Shown: positions 10,095-19,326, counted from the first letter of the stretch. The stretch: DNA of 64,000 nt from Ilumatobacter fluminis (GCF_004364865.1 NZ_SOAU01000001.1:1488001-1552000); one strand, 5' to 3'. Made by a program: numbers and translations. The notes: a model not told the origin generated them from the letters alone.

Positions 10095-11039
10095 GTGCAG
10101 GTCGTCACCGATTGCTCCCTGATTCCGTTTCCGGGCGAGGACGCCGTCATCACGATCGGCGCCTACGACGGACTCCATCTCGGACACCAGACGGTGATCG
10201 CCGAGGTCGTCGAACAGGCGAAGCGAACCGGGCGCCGATCCGCCGTCGTCACCTTCGACCGCCACCCGGCCGTCATCGTCCGGCCCGAATCGGCGCCGAA
10301 GCTCCTGACCGACCACGAGCAGCGCATGGAACTGCTCGAGGCGACCGGGATCGACGCTGCGGTCGTGCTGCCCTTCGACGAAGCGCAGTCGCAGGAAGCG
10401 CCGATCTCGTTCATCGAACGGGTGCTCGTGCGGTGCCTGTCGACCAAGCTGATCGTGGTCGGTGCCGACTTCCATTTCGGCCGCAACCGGGAAGGCAACG
10501 TCGAGCTTCTCCGTGAGGTGGGCAAGACATACGGCTTCGAGGTCGCGCCGGTCGTGCTGATCCCACGCGCCGACGGAGTCGACGAGCCGGTCAGCAGTAC
10601 GGCGATCCGCCGCGCGCTCGCCGGCGGCAACGTCGAGATGGCATCGGCGATGCTCACCCGTCCGTTCGAGGCACGCGGCAAGGTCGTCCAGGGCGATCAG
10701 CGGGGCCGGCTGTTGGGTTTCCCGACGGCGAACGTGGAGGTGCCGAACCGCACCTGCCTGCCTGCCGACGGTGTCTATGCCGGATGGTACGAGCGGCCCG
10801 ACGGTACGACGCATCCGTGCGCGATCAACCTCGGTCGTCGTCCCACGTTCTACGAGCACGCCGACTCGTCACTGCTCGAAGCCCACCTGATCGGCTTCGA
10901 GGGCGACCTCTACGGCGAGGCGGCCAAGATCCGGTTCACCAACTTCCTGCGCTCCGAGCGCAAGTTCGACGGCATCGACGCCCTCGTCGCCCAGCTCAAC
11001 GCCGACGTCGACCACGCCAAAGAACTCCTCGGCGTCTGA
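10095..11039 (+). CDS. ribF: bifunctional riboflavin kinase / FAD synthetase
   Basis: 314 residues. The N-terminal adenylyltransferase domain has TIGAYDGLHLGHQ (nucleotide-binding HxGH, about residues 16-28) and VVGADFHFGRNREGN. The C-terminal kinase domain has GRLLGFPTANVE and INLGRRPTFYE. It makes FMN and then FAD from riboflavin. GTG start; TAGCGT (10081-10086) 8 nt upstream suggests a leaderless promoter. The gene ends at palindrome B1 and is convergent with an ABC importer. Confidence 0.94.
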   Translation: MQVVTDCSLIPFPGEDAVITIGAYDGLHLGHQTVIAEVVEQAKRTGRRSAVVTFDRHPAVIVRPESAPKLLTDHEQRMELLEATGIDAAVVLPFDEAQSQEAPISFIERVLVRCLSTKLIVVGADFHFGRNREGNVELLREVGKTYGFEVAPVVLIPRADGVDEPVSSTAIRRALAGGNVEMASAMLTRPFEARGKVVQGDQRGRLLGFPTANVEVPNRTCLPADGVYAGWYERPDGTTHPCAINLGRRPTFYEHADSSLLEAHLIGFEGDLYGEAAKIRFTNFLRSERKFDGIDALVAQLNADVDHAKELLGV

Positions 11040-11045
11040 CCGCCG

Positions 11046-11105
11046 GACGAATGGGGTCGGATACGTTTCGTCGGGACCGACGAGACGTATCCGACCCCAT
11101 TCGTC
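11046..11105. repeat. palindrome family B, copy B1
   Basis: 29-bp arms (11046-11074 and 11077-11105) around a 2-nt loop. The inner core of each arm is GGGGTCGGATACGTTTCGTC-like. There is a single T/C difference, which becomes a G-U pair in RNA. It lies between the convergent ribF and ABC binding-protein genes, so it could end transcription from both sides. Near-identical cores occur at 37135-37184 and 51955-52004. Confidence 0.9.
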
Positions 11106-11114
11106 GCTGGAGGG

Positions 11115-12299
11115 TCAGCCGGGCCAGATGATCTGGCCGTCGGCGTCGTAGAGGCCGGCAGCCAGGTCGGCGTCGTAGCGGCCTTCGACCGACGGAGCGC
11201 CGGCGTCGCCGTAGAAGCCGACCTCGTCGTAGGCGGCGATCTGTGCGGCGAGCTCCTCGGGGACGACGACGCCCGGGAACGACCCGTCCGGCGTCGACGC
11301 GACGATCGCCGCTGCGTCGGTCTCGACTCGGAAGGTCTCGCCCTCGATCGTCAGGAAGTTCGAGTTGCCGTTCGCCTCGACCAGCTCGAACGCGGCCGCG
11401 GCGGCAGCGGCCGGGTCGGCGATCGTGTCGGCGAGACCCTGCAAGGTCGCCCGCATGAAATCCTCGGCGGCGGTCGGGTGCTCGGCGAGGAACTCGGCGT
11501 TCGTGTAGATGAGGCCGAACGAGCCCGGCACGTCGAAGTCGGCCGGGTCGTAGAGATCGAACACTTCGCCGCCGCGCTCCAGAGCGCCCGGCTCGTTGCT
11601 GCGCCAACCGGGCAGCGCCGCGATCTCCTCGATCGCCCAGTGGGCGAATGGGTCGAAGCCGTCGAGCAACGCGGTCTGGAAGTCGTCACCCTCGACCAGG
11701 TCGGCCTCCTGTCGGAGCATGACGGCGATCGCCGGAGCGAGCGCACCCTTGATCCCGATCGTCTGGCCGGCCAGCTCGTCGAGCGAGGTGGCCCGATCGG
11801 GCTTCACCATGAGGACGTCGACCGCCACGTAGCCGTCGACGGTCAGCGCCACGAGGTCGGCCTCGTTCGACTCGGCCTGGGTGGCGAGCTCGGAGAACGA
11901 CCCCGACGACGCGAACTGGGCCTGGTTCGCAGCGACGAGCGGATAGTTCGCGGTCGAGAAGCTCGGGGTGATCTCGACGTCGAGGCACAGGTCGTCGTAG
12001 TAGCCGGCCTGGTCGGCGACGAGGACCTCGATGATCGATGCCGCCGCTGCGTAGTCGAACCCGGTCAGGTAGCCGATCGTGCCGGCAGCCTGGTTCGCCT
12101 CGCACCGCTCCTCGGGGAACGCCTCGCCGGCGACTACCTCGAGCGAGTCGCCGCCCGACGCTGTGGTCGTGTCGGACGCTGCGGTCGTGTCGGTCGTATC
12201 GCCGGTGTCGGTCGTGTCGGCCGACGCGTCGTCGTCACCGCCGCACGCGGCGAGGGTGATCGAGGCGGCTGCCAGCAGGGCGATCGTGGAACGCATCAT
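11115..12299 (-). CDS. ABC importer substrate-binding lipoprotein, NMT1/THI5-like
   Basis: 394 residues. Signal peptide with lipobox (SITLAAC, Cys at about 19), then a Thr/Asp-rich linker to about residue 55, then a periplasmic-binding domain: TIGYLTGFDYAAAASIIEVLVADQAGYYDD, followed by LDVEI and NYPLVAANQAQF, as in ThiY/SsuA/NMT1 proteins. Substrates in this family include thiamine-precursor pyrimidines, riboflavin, sulfonates and nitrate; the specific ligand is not determinable here. Third gene of the minus-strand order ATPase-permease-binding protein, with a hairpin in the gap to the permease gene. Confidence 0.8.
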   Translation of the reverse strand: MMRSTIALLAAASITLAACGGDDDASADTTDTGDTTDTTAASDTTTASGGDSLEVVAGEAFPEERCEANQAAGTIGYLTGFDYAAAASIIEVLVADQAGYYDDLCLDVEITPSFSTANYPLVAANQAQFASSGSFSELATQAESNEADLVALTVDGYVAVDVLMVKPDRATSLDELAGQTIGIKGALAPAIAVMLRQEADLVEGDDFQTALLDGFDPFAHWAIEEIAALPGWRSNEPGALERGGEVFDLYDPADFDVPGSFGLIYTNAEFLAEHPTAAEDFMRATLQGLADTIADPAAAAAAAFELVEANGNSNFLTIEGETFRVETDAAAIVASTPDGSFPGVVVPEELAAQIAAYDEVGFYGDAGAPSVEGRYDADLAAGLYDADGQIIWPG

Positions 12300-12366
12300 C
12301 GGGTTCTTCCAGACGTCGGGTCGGTGCGAGCGAGGTCGCGCGAATGGTCTGGGGGAGTGTAGGAGG

Positions 12367-12386
12367 GTTCGGTTCGGAAACCGAAC
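12367..12386 (-). terminator. hairpin between permease and binding-protein genes
   Basis: Perfect 8-bp arms (GTTCGGTT / AACCGAAC) around CGGA, just downstream of the permease stop. It may attenuate or stabilise the transcript so that the binding protein is made at a different level from the membrane parts. There is no T-run, so termination is uncertain. Confidence 0.45.
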
Positions 12387-12400
12387 TCACTCCGCCGCAC

Positions 12401-13165
12401 TCAGCGCTGTGACTGGTGCCAGCGCAGCGTCGAGCGCTCGACGACGGCGACGATGACCTGGGCGAGCAGCCCGAGCACGGCGGTGCACAGGATCGTCGTC
12501 CAGAGGCCCTCGCCATCGCTGAACGAGGCAGCGCGGCGGCCGGTGTCACCCAGCCCGTCGAGTCGGAGGGCGGCCCCCTCGGCGAAATAGGCGGCGCCGA
12601 GCCCGAGACCGATGTTGAAGCGCATCGCCGTGAACAACGACGGCAGTGCCGATGGCAGACGCAGTCGCCACAGTACCTCCCACTTCGAGGCGTCGATCGA
12701 GGCGAACAACTCTCGAGCCGCCGGATCGGCCGATCGCATGCCGCCCACCGTGGCGTACACGAACGCCGGGATCGTCACGAACGCCACGAGGAACACGACC
12801 GCGCGCTGGCCGCTCCCGACGATGAGGACAACGGAGGTGATGTAGGCCACCCACGGGGTGACCATGATGAGGACGAGCATCGGTTGCGAGGCGTGTTCGA
12901 GCGGACGGATCGCCGCCAGCGCCGCTCCGATCAGGAGCGAGATCGCGAGCGAGATCGCCAACCCGTATACGAGATGGCGCCCGGTGATCCAGGCGTCCTG
13001 GAGGTACGGCCCGGGATCGTCGACGAACGTCGACACGATCCTGCTCGGAGCGAGCAAGACCATGGGCCGCACGTCGAGCAGTCGAACGATCGTCTCCCAG
13101 AACCCGATCAGCACGACGGTGCCGATCACCGTCCACAGCGCGGTGTTGCTGCGACGCTCACTCAC
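12401..13165 (-). CDS. ABC importer permease (BPD_transp_1)
   Basis: 254 residues with about six hydrophobic segments. The EAA-loop region is visible as RELFASIDASKWEVLWRLRLPSALPSLFTAMRFNIGLGLGAAYFAEG, typical of SsuC/ThiX-type permeases. GTG start overlaps the ATPase stop by 8 bp, so the two are coupled. It forms the transmembrane channel for the neighbouring ATPase and lipoprotein. Confidence 0.85.
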   Translation of the reverse strand: MSERRSNTALWTVIGTVVLIGFWETIVRLLDVRPMVLLAPSRIVSTFVDDPGPYLQDAWITGRHLVYGLAISLAISLLIGAALAAIRPLEHASQPMLVLIMVTPWVAYITSVVLIVGSGQRAVVFLVAFVTIPAFVYATVGGMRSADPAARELFASIDASKWEVLWRLRLPSALPSLFTAMRFNIGLGLGAAYFAEGAALRLDGLGDTGRRAASFSDGEGLWTTILCTAVLGLLAQVIVAVVERSTLRWHQSQR

Positions 13166-13928
13166 GGCCGGCTCCGGACATCAGCGTCGTGCGCAGCGAC
13201 GACTCGAGCGCGAAGAAGCGCGGGTCGTCCTCCAGCTCGGGGCGGCGCGGGCGGGGGAGCCCGACGTCGATCGTGTCGACGATCGAGCCCGGGCGTGGGC
13301 GCATCACGGCGACGCGATCGGAGAGGAAGACGGCCTCGGCGAGCGAGTGCGTCACGAACACGACGGCGGCACCGGTCGGCTCGCACAGCTCGGCGAGCAG
13401 GTGTCGCATGTCGGCCCGTGTGATCTCGTCGAGCGCGGCGAACGGCTCGTCCATCAGCAGGTAGCGCGCGCCGAGCGCGAAGGCCCGGACCAGACCCACC
13501 CGCTGCTGCATGCCACCCGACAACTCGTGTGGGTACGCCTGGCGGAACTCGCCCAGCCCGACCCGCTCCAACAGATCGATCGGATCGGGCGGGGCCGCCG
13601 GGTTCGCGGACGAGTTGAGATCGAGCAGCAGCCGGGCGTTGGCCTCCACGGTGCGCCAGGGCAGGAGCGCCGGGGATTGCGGGATGAACCCGATCCGCTT
13701 CGCCTTCCGTGCGGCGTCAGGCGTCGACCCGTCGATCGTGATCGAGCCGCCGGTCGGACGTTCGAGTCCGGCGATCATGCGGAGCAGCGTCGTCTTGCCG
13801 CATCCGCTGGGGCCGATCAGCGTCACGATCTCGCCGGCGTCGATCGAGAGTTCGACGGGGGCCAGCGCCTCGAGGTCGCCGAACCGCTTCGATGCGCTAT
13901 CGACACGGATGCCCGGCACAGTGGTCAC
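13158..13928 (-). CDS. ABC importer ATPase, nitrate/sulfonate/taurine-type
   Basis: 256 residues. Walker A GPSGCGKTT (about 37-45), Q-loop FIPQSPALLPW, signature LSGGMQQR, Walker B YLLMDEPFAALDE and switch His in FVTHSLAEAV. It powers the importer made with the two downstream genes. GTG start with TACCCT 7 nt upstream (leaderless), so the whole operon is read from here. No riboswitch-like leader is present. Confidence 0.88.
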   Translation of the reverse strand: MTTVPGIRVDSASKRFGDLEALAPVELSIDAGEIVTLIGPSGCGKTTLLRMIAGLERPTGGSITIDGSTPDAARKAKRIGFIPQSPALLPWRTVEANARLLLDLNSSANPAAPPDPIDLLERVGLGEFRQAYPHELSGGMQQRVGLVRAFALGARYLLMDEPFAALDEITRADMRHLLAELCEPTGAAVVFVTHSLAEAVFLSDRVAVMRPRPGSIVDTIDVGLPRPRRPELEDDPRFFALESSLRTTLMSGAGRE

Positions 13929-14062
13929 GGCGCGGAGGGTATCGGTTGTCTGGCGGCACCGGCGGCCGTAGCCTTGCAGGGTCCGTCGAGGCCAAACCTT
14001 CGGCGTGATGCGACCGCTCCGACCGGGGCGGCGCGACCTCCAAACCAGGAAGGCAGTTCCCC

Positions 14063-14326
14063 ATGGCGCTCACGCCCAAGGCCGACATCGTCGCGAAGTA
14101 TGGCAAGTCCGACGGTGACACCGGTTCCCCCGAAGTCCAGATCGCGCTCCTCTCGGACCGCATCGCTCACCTCACCGAGCACCTCAAGACGCACCCGAAG
14201 GACCACCACAGCCGCCGCGGGCTGCTGATGCTGGTCGGTCGTCGTCGCCGTCTGCTCGACTACCTCAACGAGGTCGACGTGGAGCGCTACCGCGCCCTCA
14301 TCGCCGACCTCGGCCTGCGCCGCTGA
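14063..14326 (+). CDS. rpsO: 30S ribosomal protein S15
   Basis: 87 residues, the usual length. Signature segments: [51 protein letters not shown]. Binds the central domain of 16S rRNA. RBS AGGAAGG about 10 nt before the ATG. In many bacteria rpsO is immediately followed by pnp; here about 8 kb of mostly minus-strand genes separates them. Confidence 0.97.
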   Translation: MALTPKADIVAKYGKSDGDTGSPEVQIALLSDRIAHLTEHLKTHPKDHHSRRGLLMLVGRRRRLLDYLNEVDVERYRALIADLGLRR

Positions 14327-14384
14327 CCCGACGCCGGGCAGATCGCACGATCTGATCCGGAGTCAGCGAACGCTGTGAACTGAA

Positions 14385-14414
14385 CGAACCCGGGACCCGC
14401 AGGGCCCGGGTTCG
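14385..14414 (+). terminator. rpsO terminator hairpin
   Basis: Arms CGAACCCGGG / CCCGGGTTCG, perfect over 10 bp with a 10-nt loop, 58 nt after the rpsO stop. No U-tract, which is common for terminators in GC-rich actinobacteria. Confidence 0.65.
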
Positions 14415-14459
14415 TCCGCGTGTGGGGCCCGGCCGCTGCGGTGCCGCACCCCGAGGCTC

Positions 14460-14531
14460 GGACGCCCAGGCGATTCAATCCACCAGGTGTCCACGGGTGG
14501 ACGCCGAGGCGATTCAATCGACCAGGTGTCC
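14460..14531. repeat. tandem near-palindrome, family C (2 units)
   Basis: Two 33-bp units (14460-14492 and 14499-14531) separated by ACGGGT. Each begins GGACGCC and ends GGTGTCC, with GCGATTCAATC in the middle, and can fold into a wobble-containing hairpin. The same unit-spacer-unit design occurs twice at 25719-25909. It lies downstream of rpsO, at the edge of a minus-strand insert. The rest of the 297-bp gap holds two terminator hairpins and nothing else recognisable. Confidence 0.8.
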
Positions 14532-14573
14532 GCTTCAGGGGAGACACCGGGCGTCTCGGCCGTGGGCGCGAAG

Positions 14574-14600
14574 GAGCCCGGGCGCGGGCGGCCCGGGCTC
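14574..14600 (-). terminator. terminator hairpin for the SPV-repeat gene
   Basis: Arms GAGCCCGGG / CCCGGGCTC with a 9-nt loop, 23 nt past the stop of the minus-strand gene ending at 14624. Confidence 0.55.
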
Positions 14601-14623
14601 GTTCGGTTCTGCGGGACGTTCGG

Positions 14624-15262
<639 letters not shown>

Positions 15263-15303
15263 TCATGGTGCGGGGCGGTCGTGTGACGCCGGTGAGGCGC
15301 CGC

Positions 15304-15317
15304 TGAGACATCTCTCA
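15304..15317. promoter_or_regulatory. TGAGA-N4-TCTCA motif, site 1
   Basis: TGAGA-CATC-TCTCA, upstream of the SPV-repeat gene and overlapping the stop of the kinase-like gene. A partial copy (TGAGACTCA) lies between it and the gene start. Same design as sites at 16557-16570 and 19302-19315; candidate binding site of the neighbouring response regulator. Confidence 0.45.
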
Positions 15318-16511
15318 TGTGGCGGCCTCCAGATGGCGTTCGGCCAGATCGACGACGGCGTCGGTCGTGCGTCGCCAGTCCTCGTGTTGCAGACGGAACG
15401 GTCCGGTCGCCAGTCCGATCAGCACACCGGCGACCCGATGATCGAGGTCGGCTGGCGTGAACCGCCGGCACATCGCCGAACGGATCCCGTCGGCGACGGC
15501 GTCGATCGACGGATCGTCGGCGGCGAGCGCGCGGAACCGGAGGTGAGCGAGGAGCGTGCCGGCGTCGTCGAGCGGGTCGCCCGGGCCGGCGTCGTCGATG
15601 TCGAGCAACCCGATGATCCGCTCGTCGTCGACGACCAGCTGCGATTCGTGGAGGTCGCCGTGTGCGGTGGCGACTGTCGGGGCGGGCGCCGAGGCCGTCA
15701 ACTGCCCGATCAGGTCGTCGAGCCGTGTGCGGAGCGACGGTTCGACCGCCGCGAGCATCGCAGCGTGGTGCGGTGCGTCGTCGAGCCGGGACCTTACGGG
15801 TGGGAGCCCGCCGAGGTCGACCGTCGACATCGTGTCGATGAGCTCGCGGTAGGCATTGGCCGGCGGGTGCTCCGATCGGCCGGCCTTCAGCCGGTCGCGC
15901 AGTGTCGTGCCCTCCAGTGCTCCCATCGCGATCCACCCGGTTCCGGAGGCCTCGACCCTCGGGACCGGAAGCCCGGCGGCCGCCAGAGTCTCGTGTCGGG
16001 TGACGAGGCCGTCGACGGCGGCGGGCGCGACGACTTTGAGGTAGATCGACCGGCCGTCGCCGGTGGCGCGAACGACTGCTCGCTCGGTCGGGCGGTACGC
16101 AACGACCTCGAGCGATGGCCGACCGCCGACCAGCCCGGCGAGGTGCTGCACTGCGAGGTGTGGTGTCACCATCGTCTCGAGGGCCGACAGAACGGGATCG
16201 AACGGCCATCGCCACACGCCGACCTTCAGGTGCTCGCCGCTCGGCGACACGGCCTCCACCGGCAACGTTCCGGTCGGGATCCCGTTCGTCGTGGTGCCGG
16301 CGAGAACGGTGTCGTCGATCGTCGAACCATTGCGCTCGATCCGGCATCGATACCGGACCACCAGGTCGGATGCCGGCCGGTACTGGACCTGACTGGTGTG
16401 GCAGTCGACCAGACGGCCGCCCGATGCGTGCACGGCAGGCCTGAGCACATCAGGAGCGCCGTCACCGGTGAGGTGAACGGCCGCCGGCAGCAGTGGGTCT
16501 GCGATCAACAC
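15315..16511 (-). CDS. aminoglycoside phosphotransferase/choline kinase-fold protein
   Basis: 398 residues. The C-terminal half carries the kinase-like Brenner motif HGDLHESQLVVDD and the metal-binding DIDDAG, as in APH/choline/homoserine kinase-fold enzymes; GRSIYLKVV is a plausible ATP-lysine strand. The N-terminal about 120 residues are unlike typical APH. Substrate unknown; antibiotic resistance should not be assumed. GTG 16511 is preferred over a frame-open GTG at 16571 because the intervening DNA holds the TGAGA-N4-TCTCA motif. It follows the response regulator on the same strand. Confidence 0.65.
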   Translation of the reverse strand: MLIADPLLPAAVHLTGDGAPDVLRPAVHASGGRLVDCHTSQVQYRPASDLVVRYRCRIERNGSTIDDTVLAGTTTNGIPTGTLPVEAVSPSGEHLKVGVWRWPFDPVLSALETMVTPHLAVQHLAGLVGGRPSLEVVAYRPTERAVVRATGDGRSIYLKVVAPAAVDGLVTRHETLAAAGLPVPRVEASGTGWIAMGALEGTTLRDRLKAGRSEHPPANAYRELIDTMSTVDLGGLPPVRSRLDDAPHHAAMLAAVEPSLRTRLDDLIGQLTASAPAPTVATAHGDLHESQLVVDDERIIGLLDIDDAGPGDPLDDAGTLLAHLRFRALAADDPSIDAVADGIRSAMCRRFTPADLDHRVAGVLIGLATGPFRLQHEDWRRTTDAVVDLAERHLEAAT

Positions 16512-16556
16512 ACGACGATCGTGTGAGCCGGGGATAAGAGCTCGATGACGACTCGA

Positions 16557-16570
16557 TGAGAAACCTCTCA
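16557..16570. promoter_or_regulatory. TGAGA-N4-TCTCA motif, site 2
   Basis: TGAGA-AACC-TCTCA in the gap between the response-regulator gene and the kinase-fold gene. See sites 1 and 3. A role as operator is inferred from its repeated occurrence in this cassette only. Confidence 0.45.
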
Positions 16571-16599
16571 CGGAACCGTCGACGACCGCGCCTGCTCGA

Positions 16600-17262
16600 T
16601 CAACCCGTCAGTCGATACCCCATGCCGCGCACGGTTTCGATCGTGTCCTCACCCAGCTTGCGGCGTAGGTACCGCACGTACACGTCGACGACGTTCGATC
16701 CGGGGTCGAAGTCGTAGCCCCACACGTGCGACAGCAACTGCTCGCGTGACAGCACGTGGTTCGGATGGCGCATGAACGTCTCGAGCAGTGCGAACTCGCG
16801 AGCGGTCAGCTCCACGGTGCGATCGCCGTGCGTCGCTCGGCGGGATCGCAGGTCGAGCTGCACGTCGCCGACCTCGAGCACCGTTGCCTCGGTCGAGGCG
16901 TCGTCGGCTCGGAGACGCAGCCTGATCCGAGCCAGCAGCTCCTCGAATCGGAACGGTTTGGTGATGTAGTCGTCCGCGCCCTGTTCGAGCGAGCCGACGG
17001 TGTCTTCGACGCCGTCGCGGGCGGTCAGCACGAGGATCGGCAGCCGCTCGCCTCGCGCTCGCACCGCACGCAGGACGTCTCGCCCGTCGAGTCCGGGCAG
17101 GCCCAGGTCGAGCACGACGAGATCGAACGAGTCGTCGCGCGCGAGGGCGGCGGCACTCTGGCCGTCGCCGACAGCGACCGTGCTGTAGCCGTTGGCGCGC
17201 AGGCCCTTCTCGAGGAACGACACGATGCGCTCCTCGTCCTCGGCGATCAAGATGCGGGTCAC
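16600..17262 (-). CDS. OmpR/PhoB-family response regulator
   Basis: 220 residues. Receiver domain: acidic pair in IAEDEERI, phospho-acceptor Asp51 in VVLDLGLPG, Thr in VLTARD and Lys in ITKPFRFEEL. The C-terminal winged-helix ends ...VVDVYVRYLRRKLGED then VRGMGYRL. GTG 17262 is chosen because it overlaps the kinase stop (GTGA). Partner of the upstream sensor kinase; likely binds direct or inverted repeats in its own region. Confidence 0.9.
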   Translation of the reverse strand: MTRILIAEDEERIVSFLEKGLRANGYSTVAVGDGQSAAALARDDSFDLVVLDLGLPGLDGRDVLRAVRARGERLPILVLTARDGVEDTVGSLEQGADDYITKPFRFEELLARIRLRLRADDASTEATVLEVGDVQLDLRSRRATHGDRTVELTAREFALLETFMRHPNHVLSREQLLSHVWGYDFDPGSNVVDVYVRYLRRKLGEDTIETVRGMGYRLTG

Positions 17263-18707
17263 GGAAACTCCTCGGCGATCGGGTCGAGTGGCAGTTCGAT
17301 GGTGAAGCGAGCGCCGCCGGCGGGATCGTTGGCTGCCTCGGCGTGTCCACCGTGGCCGCGGGCGATGGCGTCCACGATCGAGAGTCCGATCCCCATGCCT
17401 TCCGAGCGGTGGGCTCGGCTCGCAGCACCGCGGAAGCGGCGTTCGAAGAGCTGATCGACGACGTCGGGGTCGATGCCGGGGCCCGAGTCGAGAACCCAGA
17501 TGCGAACCGCGTCGGCAGTCGTGTCGACGCCGAGTGTGATCGAGTCGCCCGCCCGTGTGTGCTGGACGGCGTTCGACGCGAGGTTCAACACCGCCTGCAC
17601 GAGTCGCGCTCGGTCGGCCAGCAGTGCCACCGAGCCCGGAGCGGGGTTGCCGACGAGTGCCCACTCGCGCTCGCCGAGTGTTCGGACCCGATCGTCCAGC
17701 GTGGTCGCCAGTTCGCCGACATCGACCGGTTCGAACCGGAGGAACTCGCCCGTCTCCGCTTTCGCCAGCACCAGGAGGTCGGTGACGTATCGGTTCATGC
17801 GATCGAGTTCGTCGTTGATCGTCTCGATCCCGGCCGCTCGTTCCGTCGGGTCGTCGCCGAGGAGATCGACGTTGCCCTGCACGATCGTGATCGGGGTGCG
17901 GAGTTCGTGCGCGACGTCGTCGAGGAACTGACGCTGCTGGTCGAAGCCCGCTTCGAGTCGGTCGACCATCTCGTTGAACGTCGTGCCGAGTTGGGCGAGC
18001 TCGTCGTGGCCGGTGACCTCGATCCGCTGCGACAGGTCGGTCTCGGAGATCCGGCGCGCCGTCGCGGTCAGTTCACGAACCGGGCGCAGGACGCGACCCG
18101 ACAACGTCCAGGCGAGCAGCGCCGACGCCACGAGCACGACGAGGCCCGCCACCGTGAGCACGCGAACCACGACCAGAATCTCGTCGCGGTCGTCGTCGGT
18201 GAAGTGGGCGACGACGAACACCCCGCTCACGTCTCCGGCGGAGCCGAGTGGCACGGCGAGATAGCGCATCTCGCCGACGTCGGTCGACACGGTGTTGCGA
18301 GACGGCGCCGTGACGGCCGCCCATTCGGCGGCCAGATCCGGATCGTTCCAGACCGCTCGTGGTGCATCGAAACTCGACAGGAAGCCCTGACCGCCGACGA
18401 GCGTGAAGAACGCCTCGTCGGTGGCCGGCACGTTGCGACGCAGGAACGTGTCGAAGATCGCCTCGACGTCGGTACCGAACGGCTCGCCGGTCACGGGGTC
18501 GTCACCCTCGGCGAGCTTGCGGAGTTCCTCGACCTCCTGGGTGAGGGCCTGATCGACCTCGTTCGCCAGTCGGCCCATGAGGACTTGGCGCGTCAACAGG
18601 ATCGAGATCGCCAGCGCCGCCGCCAGGAGGACGACATAGCCGACCACGATCCGGATCCGGATCGACGACCACCACCGGGACGGGGCCGCTCCGGCCTCCT
18701 CAGTCAT
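17259..18707 (-). CDS. membrane sensor histidine kinase (HAMP, HisKA, HATPase)
   Basis: 482 residues. Membrane helix about 20-42, extracytoplasmic domain about 43-175, second helix about 178-200, HAMP linker (SGRVLRPVRELTATARRISETDLSQR), H-box FLDDVAHELRTPI with the phospho-His, then N box (LNLASNAVQHT), G1 (VLDSGPGI) and G2 (GMGIGLSIV). The extracytoplasmic domain has no recognised fold. ATG 18707 overlaps the stop of the EPD-repeat gene by 8 bp, so all three genes are coupled. Confidence 0.9.
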   Translation of the reverse strand: MTEEAGAAPSRWWSSIRIRIVVGYVVLLAAALAISILLTRQVLMGRLANEVDQALTQEVEELRKLAEGDDPVTGEPFGTDVEAIFDTFLRRNVPATDEAFFTLVGGQGFLSSFDAPRAVWNDPDLAAEWAAVTAPSRNTVSTDVGEMRYLAVPLGSAGDVSGVFVVAHFTDDDRDEILVVVRVLTVAGLVVLVASALLAWTLSGRVLRPVRELTATARRISETDLSQRIEVTGHDELAQLGTTFNEMVDRLEAGFDQQRQFLDDVAHELRTPITIVQGNVDLLGDDPTERAAGIETINDELDRMNRYVTDLLVLAKAETGEFLRFEPVDVGELATTLDDRVRTLGEREWALVGNPAPGSVALLADRARLVQAVLNLASNAVQHTRAGDSITLGVDTTADAVRIWVLDSGPGIDPDVVDQLFERRFRGAASRAHRSEGMGIGLSIVDAIARGHGGHAEAANDPAGGARFTIELPLDPIAEEFP

Positions 18708-19227
18708 CGTCGGGCTCGTCGGGCTCGTCCGGTTCGTCCGGTTCGTCCGGTTCGTCGGGCTCGTCGGGCTCGTCCGGTTCGTCCGGTTCGTCGGGCTCGT
18801 CCGGTTCGTCGGGCTCGTCCGGTTCGTCGGGTTCGTCCGGTTCCTCATACGCGTCATCGTCATCGTCATCGTCGGCGATCGTCGCCGGTACCGGGGCGGG
18901 GAGCGGGGCGGTCCGAGGCGGCGCGGTCGGAGCGGGCTGTTCCGACGGTCTGGTGGTGACGGCCGGATTCGATGACGGGGTCGAGTCCGGAGCCACCGTC
19001 GTGGTGGTCGTCGTCGTGGATGAAGCGACGGTGGACGAGGCCGATGAGCTCGTCGGCTCGGTCGTGGTCGTCGTCGAGGTGGTGCTGCTGGTGGTGGTCG
19101 TGCTCAGCTCGATCGGTGCGACGTCGGTCGGGTCGTCGTCGATGGCACCAGCAACGACCGCAATGATGCCCATCCCGATCAGGACAGCGGCGACGAACAC
19201 GCCGACGAAGCCGAGCACGCGAATCAT
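18700..19227 (-). CDS. membrane-anchored protein with acidic EPD repeats, first gene of the two-component operon
   Basis: 175 residues, no recognised family. One N-terminal hydrophobic helix (about 5-28), a long Thr/Ser-rich linker, a run of seven Asp, then about 15 tandem Glu-Pro-Asp units to the C-terminus. The 9-bp DNA repeat alternates two synonymous versions. The acidic arm would bind cations or basic surfaces, so it could be an input partner of the coupled kinase (inference). Architecture (anchor, Thr-rich linker, tripeptide repeats) mirrors the SPV-repeat protein at the other end of the cassette. Confidence 0.75.
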   Translation of the reverse strand: MIRVLGFVGVFVAAVLIGMGIIAVVAGAIDDDPTDVAPIELSTTTTSSTTSTTTTTEPTSSSASSTVASSTTTTTTTVAPDSTPSSNPAVTTRPSEQPAPTAPPRTAPLPAPVPATIADDDDDDDAYEEPDEPDEPDEPDEPDEPDEPDEPDEPDEPDEPDEPDEPDEPDEPDDD

Positions 19228-19301
19228 GTGCGGTCGACTGCCTCCGGCTGGTGCATGGGCACACCGTCGTCGACGACGGCAGGCGCCGAATGAGACGGAG
19301 A

Positions 19302-19315
19302 TGAGAAGATCCTCA
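19302..19315. promoter_or_regulatory. TGAGA-N4-CCTCA motif, site 3
   Basis: TGAGA-AGAT-CCTCA inside a larger inverted repeat with arms GGAGATGAG (19297-19305) and CTCATCTCC (19312-19320), 75 bp upstream of the EPD-repeat gene that heads the two-component operon. Fits an autoregulatory operator. Confidence 0.5.
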
Positions 19316-19326
19316 TCTCCGCGAAG

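Noticed and set aside
13929-14062. FMN or TPP riboswitch upstream of the ABC importer
   Set aside because: The ATPase start is 7 nt after a -10 box, leaving no leader, and no conserved riboswitch core is visible in the gap.
15315-16511. Calling the kinase-fold gene an aminoglycoside resistance gene
   Set aside because: Only the general APH/choline-kinase fold motifs are visible; the N-terminal half is unlike resistance enzymes.
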